A stretch of 5,871 nt of DNA from Akkermansiaceae bacterium (GTDB taxonomy: Bacteria > Verrucomicrobiota > Verrucomicrobiia > Verrucomicrobiales > Akkermansiaceae). Below are positions 1 through 5,871 of the stretch, piece by piece. A model generated the notes under the pieces. It searched no databases and was not told where the DNA came from. It saw only the letters and a program-made list of their open reading frames with translations. Each line of letters starts with the position of its first letter. The first letter of the stretch is position 1. The stretch is from assembly GCA_018676385.1 (NCBI GenBank), contig JABHEX010000218.1:1-5871 (forward strand), in the 5' to 3' direction. A program made the position numbers and the translations under genes.

Positions 1-2436
1 AATACAGTAGCTAGCATGCACCGCCCGGGTGAGCGCCACGTAGAGATTACAAAATCGCTCATAGCATTGCTCAGCCTCCCACGCCTGCATCATTTGTGAT
101 AGTTTTGGTTCAGCATCGCAGATTGCTTTGTTAGGCTTCTTGATAATATATTCGGTGGAGCCTTGATGACCCTTGCGCTCAAGCACTCCAAGCTGCCCCG
201 CATCGGTGAACGCCTTCGCCTGATTCAGCTCAGGGAGAATCACCACATCAAAACCAAGTCCCTTGCACTTATGAATGGTCATCACCTGAATCATACCGTC
301 GCGTGTGCTTTCCCGCAGGCTGCGTGATTCAAGCATCTTTACCCAGTCAGCAATACTTCCCCCTCTGGTTGAAAAACCGTGGGCTGCTGTGAGGATCTCA
401 TTGAGCCGAGATGCACCGTAGGGAGAAATATCACAGCTATTAAACAGACCAGCAACAAGCGATTGAACCAGCGACTCAACACCGCGGCGTGACACTTCGT
501 TCGTGAGCCATCGCCACTGATCATTACTATCTTCGGTTCCAGTGATTTGTTGAACTACCAATATGAGTGGTGAGAGTTCGACGTGGATTTTCCCAAACTC
601 ATGAGCCGGATTTTGTAACCAGCGGAACAGGTCTAGGATCACCGCTCCCTCGGGCCCGTCGGCTAAAGTTGTTTCTGACTCCGAGGCCACATGAATGTTT
701 GAGAGCTTTCTCCGCAAGTAATCGACTACAGCAGTGACCTGCGCATTTTTTGTCACTAGCACAGCACAAGTCAACCCTCTCGCTATAGGATCAACTTTTT
801 CTATGATCTGCCACATCGCAGCATAGCGAGCTTCTGTTTTTTCATCAGAATTTGCATCAACAGCAGCTGCGGTCTCGATGACCATAGCATGCCCCATAAG
901 CTTTTTGGCGGGAATGTGCGTTTGATAGCACCACCGACCAATAGACGCATCAGGGAAAATTTTACTCCATTCTGAACCTGACAAATCACAGACATCATTA
1001 ACCAGATCCAGCACGTGACTTGACGAACGGTAAGACGCATCCATCCCCCACTCAGCGAGTTGCTTTCCATAGTGGTCTCGCAGATCGTCAAACAGCTTTG
1101 GCTCACCGCCACGCCAACCATAAATACTCTGCTTGCTGTCACCAACAACAAATAGCGACCTATCACCCTCTGTGTCCTGCATTACCTCATCGATAAGATG
1201 ACGAATCGCCTGCCATTGCGGCTGGCTAGTATCTTGAAACTCATCTAACAACCAATGATCATAGCGAGCATCGAGTCTGAAATCAATTAGTTGACGTGAA
1301 CCCTCTTCCCACAACCGCATCGCCCCTTTACCCGCAAGCAGCAGGGTCAGATCAGAAAAACATAGCCTCCCCCTACTACGAACATGCTCGTGGTATCGAT
1401 TTTCATAAGCAGATATTACGCCAAAAAGCCCCTGCGTACGCCTCATGCAGATTTCGATCTCTGAACGTATATACGATCCTAACAAATCCGTTATCAACTG
1501 CCCCATCTCCTCCGAGATCTCATATTTTTGCTTCTCTTCGATCAGACCTCCATGCTTGTAATGATCCCAAAACGGAATCGCTCGACCAAGTTGGGCATTT
1601 GTTTTCAATGGAATTCCTGGAGTGTAATCCTCAAGTAGGTTGCAAGCCGTGACCCATCCTTTCATATATGTCTTGTGTGGTGAATATGGCTCACCCAGCA
1701 TCGAACGCAGAACTTGAGCTGTTTTTTTAATATCACATTTCGGAAGAGGGCATCCGTCTGGCCAGAGACGACTCTCCCCACCCCATGTCGTGATTTCGGG
1801 AGCTATCAACCATCGGTTTTGATGATTTTTGACGAACTCCTCCAGAGTCTTGCACAACCGATTTTCTTCCTCGCCCCACGTCGCTTGTTTAAACGCATCT
1901 AAAAATGCTAAACGCTCATTTTTACGTGTGTGCTCATTAGAAAATATCGTCGCCATCACGTTAAGACGCTCACTGGAAATAGCATCATCTTCCATTAAAT
2001 CAAATCCACTTAATCCAAGCTCAAGGGCAAAGTTCCGTACAATACGTACGAAATAGCTATCGAGTGTAGAAAGCGCAAGCTGATCGAGCGATGCAACAAG
2101 CTTCTGCAGAAGTGCCTGAAAAAATGCCTGATCCATCTCCGGGGCGTTGACAAGATCACCTTTCACCATGGCAGGAATTTCATCATTACCATGAATAACC
2201 ACACTAATTTCACCTGCCAATTTTCTGGCTCCACGAGCTGACTCTGCACCCTCAGCCAGCCGAGTCATAATTCGACCAGTAAACTCCCCAGCTGCCTTAC
2301 GGGTGAATGTCAAAGCAATGATCTTTTCAGGTGCTACACCCAACGCCATCAGTGCAAGGAAGCGGTTAGACAATTGCCAAGTTTTACCGCTGCCTGCGGA
2401 GGCGCGGATCATCATACTTTGCAAGCTGGCTGACAT
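1..2436 (-). CDS. AddA/RecB-like UvrD-family helicase (exonuclease V beta-like), C-terminus beyond left edge
   Basis: This is probably an ATP-driven 3'-5' DNA translocase that processes double-strand ends for recombinational repair. The minus frame is open for 812 codons to the edge. Visible motifs are Walker A ASAGSGKT (12-19), motif Ia LTFTRKAAGEF (42-52), a Ib-like segment STLDSYFVRIVRNF from about 123, FSDL (360-363), Walker B LLDEFQDTS (396-404), motif III VVGDSKQSIYGWRGG (430-444), YRSS (469-472), motif V MTIHKCKGLGFD (719-730) and motif VI LYVALTRA (798-805). Walker A close to the N-terminus and the long inserts between motifs fit AddA/RecB better than UvrD, Rep or PcrA. A C-terminal PD-(D/E)XK nuclease domain would be expected but lies outside. 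I chose ATG 2436, which has a weak GGTG about 6 nt upstream; GTG 2460 is an in-frame alternative just after a stop. It is transcribed divergently from the membrane-protein gene. The family call is firm; the subtype (AddA, RecB or an orphan) is not settled. Confidence 0.93.
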   Translation of the reverse strand, partial: MSASLQSMMIRASAGSGKTWQLSNRFLALMALGVAPEKIIALTFTRKAAGEFTGRIMTRLAEGAESARGARKLAGEISVVIHGNDEIPAMVKGDLVNAPEMDQAFFQALLQKLVASLDQLALSTLDSYFVRIVRNFALELGLSGFDLMEDDAISSERLNVMATIFSNEHTRKNERLAFLDAFKQATWGEEENRLCKTLEEFVKNHQNRWLIAPEITTWGGESRLWPDGCPLPKCDIKKTAQVLRSMLGEPYSPHKTYMKGWVTACNLLEDYTPGIPLKTNAQLGRAIPFWDHYKHGGLIEEKQKYEISEEMGQLITDLLGSYIRSEIEICMRRTQGLFGVISAYENRYHEHVRSRGRLCFSDLTLLLAGKGAMRLWEEGSRQLIDFRLDARYDHWLLDEFQDTSQPQWQAIRHLIDEVMQDTEGDRSLFVVGDSKQSIYGWRGGEPKLFDDLRDHYGKQLAEWGMDASYRSSSHVLDLVNDVCDLSGSEWSKIFPDASIGRWCYQTHIPAKKLMGHAMVIETAAAVDANSDEKTEARYAAMWQIIEKVDPIARGLTCAVLVTKNAQVTAVVDYLRRKLSNIHVASESETTLADGPEGAVILDLFRWLQNPAHEFGKIHVELSPLILVVQQITGTEDSNDQWRWLTNEVSRRGVESLVQSLVAGLFNSCDISPYGASRLNEILTAAHGFSTRGGSIADWVKMLESRSLRESTRDGMIQVMTIHKCKGLGFDVVILPELNQAKAFTDAGQLGVLERKGHQGSTEYIIKKPNKAICDAEPKLSQMMQAWEAEQCYERFCNLYVALTRAVHASYCI

Positions 2437-2517
2437 GAGATCACCAGTGAAACGCTTCACACGCAATCACGCAAGTTTACAGTTGGGTGAGTTTTGGATT
2501 TAGGGTAAATATACGCA
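2437..2517. promoter_or_regulatory. Divergent intergenic region, likely control region for both flanking genes
   Basis: This 81-bp gap separates two genes reading outward, so it should hold a promoter for each. I cannot place a convincing sigma-70 promoter. On the plus strand TTTACA at 2476-2481 could be a -35, but the best AT-rich hexamer, TAAATA at 2506-2511, is too far away (24 bp). The region contains an inverted repeat (2447-2460) and three copies of ACGCAA, given separately. For the plus-strand gene the only Shine-Dalgarno-like sequence is AGGG at 2502-2505, 12 nt before ATG 2518, which is unusually distant. The role is inferred from gene layout alone. Confidence 0.4.
2447..2460. repeat. 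Inverted repeat GTGAA-N4-TTCAC upstream of the helicase start
   Basis: The arms GTGAA (2447-2451) and TTCAC (2456-2460) are perfect inverted copies around a 4-bp spacer ACGC. The element ends 10 bp before the helicase ATG, where a repressor would block transcription or early translation. It could be an operator or a small hairpin. If translation instead starts at GTG 2460, it lies in coding sequence and means less. Five-base arms can arise by chance. Confidence 0.3.
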
Positions 2518-2518
2518 A
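2460..2518. repeat. Three copies of ACGCAA between the divergent genes
   Basis: ACGCAA occurs at 2461-2466, 2469-2474 and 2513-2518. The first two are part of a tandem CACGCAA (2460-2466 and 2468-2474) with an 8-bp period. The last copy overlaps the first base of the ATG of the membrane-protein gene. This could be a regulator site repeated across the gap, or coincidence. I do not recognise the motif. Confidence 0.25.
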
Positions 2519-3207
2519 TGTTTGGCGCAATTGATCTCTATGGCCCTGCCCACATTGGTATCCTTGTAGTACTAATTGTGATCACCTTAGTCGTCATTCG
2601 TAATTGCCGTTTAGGTGAACACCTACCTCAATCTCGGGCATCACTCGGGCTGTTAACGTTTTGCTGCTTTGCTGCCTATCCCATCAATCAAATGGCTTTA
2701 TTGTCCTATGGGACCCAAATCACGCTCGATGCCATTATTCCATTACACCTATGCGATATAGCAGCATTTATTTGTGGCTTCGCGCTCATTACACGTAAGC
2801 CGCTACTCTGCGAACTTGCCTATTTCTGGGGGCTCGCAGGGACTCTTCAGGGGCTGTTGACACCTGACCTAGCTTACGGATTTCCCCACCCCATATTTTT
2901 TACCTTTTTCCTACAACATGGCGTGGTTGTTATCACTGCGATCATTATACCTATAGGTCTCGGATGGCGACCAGCGAAGGGAGCTGTGAAGAGGACATTT
3001 ATTTTATTATTAAGCTATGCTGCAGTGGCGATGACCGCAAACTACATCCTTGATACGAATTACGGTTTTCTTAAATCAAAGCCCAGTCAAGCAAGCTTAC
3101 TTGACCTGATGCCCTCATGGCCATGGTACATTCCACTGCTCGTTGGCTTAGCCATGTTAATTTTCATCTTACTTTCGCTCCCTTTTCGCAATGACAGTCA
3201 AAATTAG
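2518..3207 (+). CDS. YwaF/TIGR02206-family seven-helix membrane protein
   Basis: A 229-residue polytopic inner-membrane protein of the TIGR02206 (intg_mem_TP0381)/YwaF family, distantly related to eukaryotic TMEM164. I read seven hydrophobic segments at about 12-28, 43-62, 72-92, 97-117, 125-147, 159-177 and 203-222. Family hallmarks are GPAH (9-12) at the start, PLHLCDIAAF (75-84), WGLAGTLQGLLTPDL (104-118), FPHPIFFTFFLQHG (122-135), a late-helix Asn (N175), KP (188-189), and SLLDLMPSWPWYI (193-205). Family function in bacteria is not established. Human TMEM164 has been reported as a phospholipid acyltransferase using Cys and His, so C79 with H124 or H134 are candidates here by inference only. 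The start at 2518 fits because GPAH usually lies within the first dozen residues. It sits 44 bp before ispH on the same strand, so the two may be co-transcribed. Full length for the family. Confidence 0.88.
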   Translation: MFGAIDLYGPAHIGILVVLIVITLVVIRNCRLGEHLPQSRASLGLLTFCCFAAYPINQMALLSYGTQITLDAIIPLHLCDIAAFICGFALITRKPLLCELAYFWGLAGTLQGLLTPDLAYGFPHPIFFTFFLQHGVVVITAIIIPIGLGWRPAKGAVKRTFILLLSYAAVAMTANYILDTNYGFLKSKPSQASLLDLMPSWPWYIPLLVGLAMLIFILLSLPFRNDSQN

Positions 3208-3246
3208 CACGTGCTTTTTCACCGGTTTAGCGTAGCTTCGCTTTTT
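3206..3246 (+). promoter_or_regulatory. Two palindrome plus T-tract elements between the membrane-protein gene and ispH
   Basis: The 44-bp gap (3208-3251) contains AGCACGTGCT, a perfect 10-bp palindrome at 3206-3215 that overlaps the membrane-protein stop codon and is followed by further T residues to 3219. It also contains AGCG-TAGCTT-CGCT (3229-3242) followed by T residues to 3246. The possible stems are only 3-4 bp, too weak for a confident terminator call. They might attenuate transcription or simply be chance. No Shine-Dalgarno sequence is seen before ATG 3252; the leader there is pyrimidine-rich and ends in AAATC. Confidence 0.25.
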
Positions 3247-3251
3247 AAATC

Positions 3252-4505
3252 ATGAGTGATATTCCTTCTAAGCAAGCACCCAAAAAACGTAAACGTGTCA
3301 ACGTCCGCCGCCCGGATGTAATGGCCCTTGTACAAGCAGAGGTTGAACAGCACTACCGTTCAAACATCGTCGAAAAAATTCGATCGCATGGCGGTCAAAT
3401 AACCATCGGGAATACCACGATCCGACTGGCAAAGCAGTTCGGTTTCTGTTACGGCGTGGAACGCGCTATCGACCTCGCTTACGCGACACGTAAAGTATTC
3501 GCAGATCAGCGTATATTTTTGATTGGTGAAATCATTCATAACCCTGAGGTCAATACGCAATTACGCGATATGGGTATCGTTTCACTGCCGTGGCGAAAAA
3601 TGTCTGAGGAATACGACGACATCAACGATCAAGACGTCGTGATCGTACCAGCATTCGGTGCACCGATGAGCTTTATGGACAGGCTAGGCGAAATTGGATG
3701 TCACGTCATTGACACCACATGTGGTGACGTCATGAAGGTTTGGCGTCGAGTGCGCGACTACGCCAAAAATGAAGTCACCTCAATCATTCACGGTAAGGCT
3801 GATCATGAGGAAACCAGAGCCACGGCATCCCGCGCCCTTGGTGCTGAAAAGAACGGACATTACCTAATCATTCTCTCATTAAAAGATGCCGATTACGTGA
3901 GTGATTACATCCGAGGTAAAGGCGACCGAGACGATTTTTTGAGAAAATTCGCCGGTGCCTATTCGGATGGATTTGATCCGGATCTACACTTGATTTTTGT
4001 GGGAGTGGCTAACCAAACAACCATGCTGCAAAGTGAGACAGAGGAATTACAAGTGCGTGTTCGAAAAGCAGTTATTGAACGAGACGGCTCTGAGGAAAAA
4101 TACCACGTATTTGACACCATATGCGGGGCCACTCAGGAACGTCAAAACGCCCTGTTCCAAATGCTCAACACCAAAGACCAAAGCCCGATGGATCTGCTGC
4201 TTGTTGTCGGCGGCTACAACAGCTCTAACACCACACACCTCGCGGAGATCGGGGAAGAGAACCTACCCACGTTTTTCATCCGTAACGCCAAATGCCTTGA
4301 GTCCTTGGAAAGCATTATCCACTATGACTTAGAGCACAAGGCAGAGATCAAAAGCGATTACCCAGGCCTCATGCTCAAGGAACAACCTATCGTTATCGGA
4401 GTTACAGCAGGTGCATCATGCCCCAACAATTTAATAGAATCCACTATTATACGTTCCATGGAATTACGCGGCATCAGCAGTGATGACATAACCGCCTTCA
4501 GGTAA
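3252..4505 (+). CDS. ispH: 4-hydroxy-3-methylbut-2-enyl diphosphate reductase, long form
   Basis: IspH (LytB) is the last enzyme of the MEP pathway. It reduces HMBPP to IPP and DMAPP in the cytoplasm with a [4Fe-4S] cluster, feeding quinone, carotenoid and undecaprenyl-phosphate synthesis. The three cluster cysteines are C66 (FGFCYGVERA), C157 (DTTCGDVMKVW) and C291 (DTICGATQERQ). Likely substrate residues are H96 (IIHNPEVN), H185 and E187 (HGKADHEET), T256/T257 (NQTTML), S324-S325-N326 (NSSNTTHL) and S389 (TAGAS). At 417 residues it is about 100 longer than the E. coli enzyme. It matches the long cyanobacterial/plant-type architecture, with a roughly 60-residue N-terminal extension and an extra segment near 215-245 (DYIRGKGDRDDFL...GFDPD). 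The N-terminus is strongly basic (KKRKRVNVRR, 11-20). The start at 3252 is the first Met in frame and gives this extension; the next Met is residue 24. It may be co-transcribed with the upstream membrane-protein gene. The gene is intact. Confidence 0.97.
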   Translation: MSDIPSKQAPKKRKRVNVRRPDVMALVQAEVEQHYRSNIVEKIRSHGGQITIGNTTIRLAKQFGFCYGVERAIDLAYATRKVFADQRIFLIGEIIHNPEVNTQLRDMGIVSLPWRKMSEEYDDINDQDVVIVPAFGAPMSFMDRLGEIGCHVIDTTCGDVMKVWRRVRDYAKNEVTSIIHGKADHEETRATASRALGAEKNGHYLIILSLKDADYVSDYIRGKGDRDDFLRKFAGAYSDGFDPDLHLIFVGVANQTTMLQSETEELQVRVRKAVIERDGSEEKYHVFDTICGATQERQNALFQMLNTKDQSPMDLLLVVGGYNSSNTTHLAEIGEENLPTFFIRNAKCLESLESIIHYDLEHKAEIKSDYPGLMLKEQPIVIGVTAGASCPNNLIESTIIRSMELRGISSDDITAFR

Positions 4506-4512
4506 ATAGCCA

Positions 4513-5871
4513 TTAATCATTCTCTGAACTAACCCGCTCGATCTTCGCCTGAACCTGATCGGCTAATTTTTGCTCCCCCATGGCTAGGTAACATACCTTG
4601 AGCCCTCGCAAGGTATCCATATTGTTAGGGTAATGCTTCAACGCTTCAAGATAGGCATCACTGGCATTCTTTCTGCTCCCAAGCTTAAAATGTAATTCCG
4701 CAAGGCGGTTTTCCATATGTGTAACAACAAGTGGGGGCATCATCATCGAGGGTGTGATTTGCTTATCTCGTGCTGAGCGGAAATGATTCGCTGTAGTAAC
4801 CGGCATAATCTTTTGCTGATGCATGCCGATTAAGCCATAGAGTTCCATATCATACACAGCAAGCGCACCAGCTGCTCGGTAGTAATGCCCAAATTCAGAT
4901 GACCGCTTCACTCCTTCTAGCACACTAGCTATTTTTGCAACCAGCCCATGGTAATTTACTTTGTGTAGGCTTTTTGCAGCAATAAGATCTCCCTTATTGA
5001 GTGCTTTACGACAACCAATGTAGAATCGTAGTGCATCAGTAAAGCTACCCGCTAGTGTAGGAAATTTAGGATGATTCAGAAATACACTTAGCTCTTTAGC
5101 ATCAGGCAAACTTTTTAATGCACTGCTGAGATCACCCTCTGCCGCACGAGCAATATAGAGGCGGGCAGGTAAGGTATAGGCACGCCAGAGAAGAATTTGA
5201 TTACCCTCAGATGCTGGCCGAGTAGGATCCAGCTTCATGGCACGCAGGTCCTTGGCCACCTTCATGGCGGCATCAAAATCACCACGTTGGTATAGCGTAT
5301 TAGCAAGATAACACTTAGCTCGCACATACTCCTCGCAATCATTAAGCGATATTCTCTCGCGCTTCATCCAACCTTCATAAAGTTTGGCGGCTTTTGTAAA
5401 TGCACGCTGCGCCATATGGTAGTTGCCTGCTCTCCACTCATAGTGGCCAAGCATATGATGCCACGATGGCACTTTAGGGCACATTTCAACAAGCTTTCTC
5501 GCCTCGGGTAATACTTCTTTTTTGATAAACTCAATTCCGATCGGCGCCTCAGCATGTAATGATAGCCAGAAACCCAAAACGAGTGGGTTAGCAGGATGCT
5601 TTTGCAGAAGCCCTCCGATGACTTCAATTGCTTTAGCCCGCTGCTTAGATGCGTTTCCTAACATATCGTAGGAACCACGACTAAGGAAAGCACCAAACAA
5701 CTTGGGATGAAGTGTCTTAGGATAGGAATCTGCCATAATTTTCATCATAGCAGCGGCAGTTTTAGGGCTGCGCGTAATCAGGCTAGCCACTGCAAAAGCA
5801 AACTGTCTTTCGATCTGGGGAAAACAACCTGACTTCCCCTCTTTAAGAAGTTTTTCATCCGCCTCAATTAA
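4513..5871 (-). CDS. TPR-like helical-repeat protein of unknown function, N-terminus beyond right edge
   Basis: I do not recognise a specific family. The frame reads 452 codons from the right edge to TAA at 4513. Sequence is alpha-helical and Ala/Leu/Lys-rich, with tetratricopeptide-like helix pairs. Numbering from the first visible residue, the clearest are at about 134-165 (SWHHMLGHYEWRAGNY...AFTKAAKLYEG), 180-210 (EYVRAKCYLANTLYQRGDFDAA) and the C-terminal pair at about 386-445 (ENRLAELHFKLGSRKNASDA, then ALKHYPNNMDTLRGL). TPRs normally form protein-binding superhelices, so a scaffold or adaptor role is likely, but no partner or catalytic domain is visible. A GTG at 5790 could serve as a start, giving 425 residues. 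However, the frame stays open through 27 more codons of plausible coding sequence (ending GCFPQIERQFAFA), and that GTG has no Shine-Dalgarno sequence, so I treat the gene as 5'-truncated by the window. It converges on ispH with 7 bp between stops. A signal peptide cannot be judged. Confidence 0.8.
   Translation of the reverse strand, partial: LIEADEKLLKEGKSGCFPQIERQFAFAVASLITRSPKTAAAMMKIMADSYPKTLHPKLFGAFLSRGSYDMLGNASKQRAKAIEVIGGLLQKHPANPLVLGFWLSLHAEAPIGIEFIKKEVLPEARKLVEMCPKVPSWHHMLGHYEWRAGNYHMAQRAFTKAAKLYEGWMKRERISLNDCEEYVRAKCYLANTLYQRGDFDAAMKVAKDLRAMKLDPTRPASEGNQILLWRAYTLPARLYIARAAEGDLSSALKSLPDAKELSVFLNHPKFPTLAGSFTDALRFYIGCRKALNKGDLIAAKSLHKVNYHGLVAKIASVLEGVKRSSEFGHYYRAAGALAVYDMELYGLIGMHQQKIMPVTTANHFRSARDKQITPSMMMPPLVVTHMENRLAELHFKLGSRKNASDAYLEALKHYPNNMDTLRGLKVCYLAMGEQKLADQVQAKIERVSSEND

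Noticed and set aside
801..1166. A 121-codon minus-strand open frame
   Set aside because: It is in another frame of the same strand as the helicase, across motifs III and IV (GDSKQSIYGWRGG, YRSS), so it is a frame shadow.
1296..1652. A 118-codon plus-strand open frame
   Set aside because: It lies wholly opposite the helicase gene, which has conserved motifs in the minus frame here (FSDL). Its translation is low-complexity and resembles nothing known.
2447..2460. A LexA (SOS) box upstream of the helicase
   Set aside because: GTGAA-N4-TTCAC does not match the LexA motifs I know (CTGT-N8-ACAG, GAAC-N4-GTTC types, TGTTC-N4-GAACA). Only the spacing is similar.
1714..2503. Several short plus-strand open frames opposite the 5' half of the helicase gene
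   Set aside because: The minus strand encodes Walker A, motif Ia and continuous coding sequence here. The plus-strand frames lack recognisable domains and overlap each other.
3282..3311. A nuclear-localisation-like signal (KKRKR) in IspH
   Set aside because: The gene is clearly bacterial in organisation. A basic N-terminal patch is more simply a lineage-specific extension.
3997..4332. Short open frames on both strands inside ispH
   Set aside because: They overlap the region of ispH coding for NQTTML, C291 and NSSNTTHL, which is plainly the real frame.
5364..5627. An 87-codon minus-strand frame inside the TPR gene
   Set aside because: It is out of frame with the TPR coding sequence, which gives coherent helical repeats through this stretch.
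1..5871. Mobile element, defence island, CRISPR or prophage content
   Set aside because: No transposase, integrase, terminal repeats, spaced repeats or phage proteins are seen. The helicase resembles housekeeping repair enzymes, and the other genes are metabolic or structural in type.

Overview
The window is an ordinary-looking stretch of bacterial chromosome with four protein genes packed almost end to end. I see no rRNA, tRNA, CRISPR array, insertion sequence, phage gene or plasmid gene. Base composition looks even across it. My best guess for the source is a Verrucomicrobiota-like bacterium, possibly of the Opitutae/Puniceicoccales kind. The grounds are the long (417 aa) IspH with a basic N-terminus, an AddA-like helicase starting almost at its Walker A motif, a YwaF/TIGR02206 membrane protein, and poor Shine-Dalgarno sequences. 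This is inference from remembered family patterns, not a database result.

Layout. (1) Positions 1-2436, minus strand: the first 812 residues of a large UvrD/REP superfamily helicase of the AddA/RecB (exonuclease V beta-like) type. All helicase motifs are visible. The C-terminus, where a nuclease domain would lie, is beyond the left edge. (2) Positions 2437-2517: an 81-bp divergent intergenic region with an inverted repeat and three copies of ACGCAA. (3) Positions 2518-3207, plus strand: a seven-helix membrane protein of the YwaF/TIGR02206 family. (4) Positions 3208-3251: a 44-bp gap with two small palindromes, each followed by a T-tract. (5) Positions 3252-4505, plus strand: ispH (lytB), the last enzyme of the MEP isoprenoid pathway, with all three iron-sulfur cysteines. 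(6) Positions 4513-5871, minus strand: a TPR-type helical-repeat protein of unknown role. It converges on ispH with only 7 bp between the stop codons, and its reading frame is still open at the right edge.

How the genes relate. The membrane protein and ispH are co-oriented and may share a transcript, which would put a possible lipid-related membrane protein next to isoprenoid precursor synthesis. The helicase is transcribed away from that pair and belongs to DNA repair/recombination. The TPR gene belongs to a separate leftward unit whose start is outside the window. I find no convincing new multi-gene system. The points most worth checking are the possible catalytic residues of the YwaF protein, the control elements between the divergent genes, the unseen C-terminus of the helicase, and the true start of the TPR gene.
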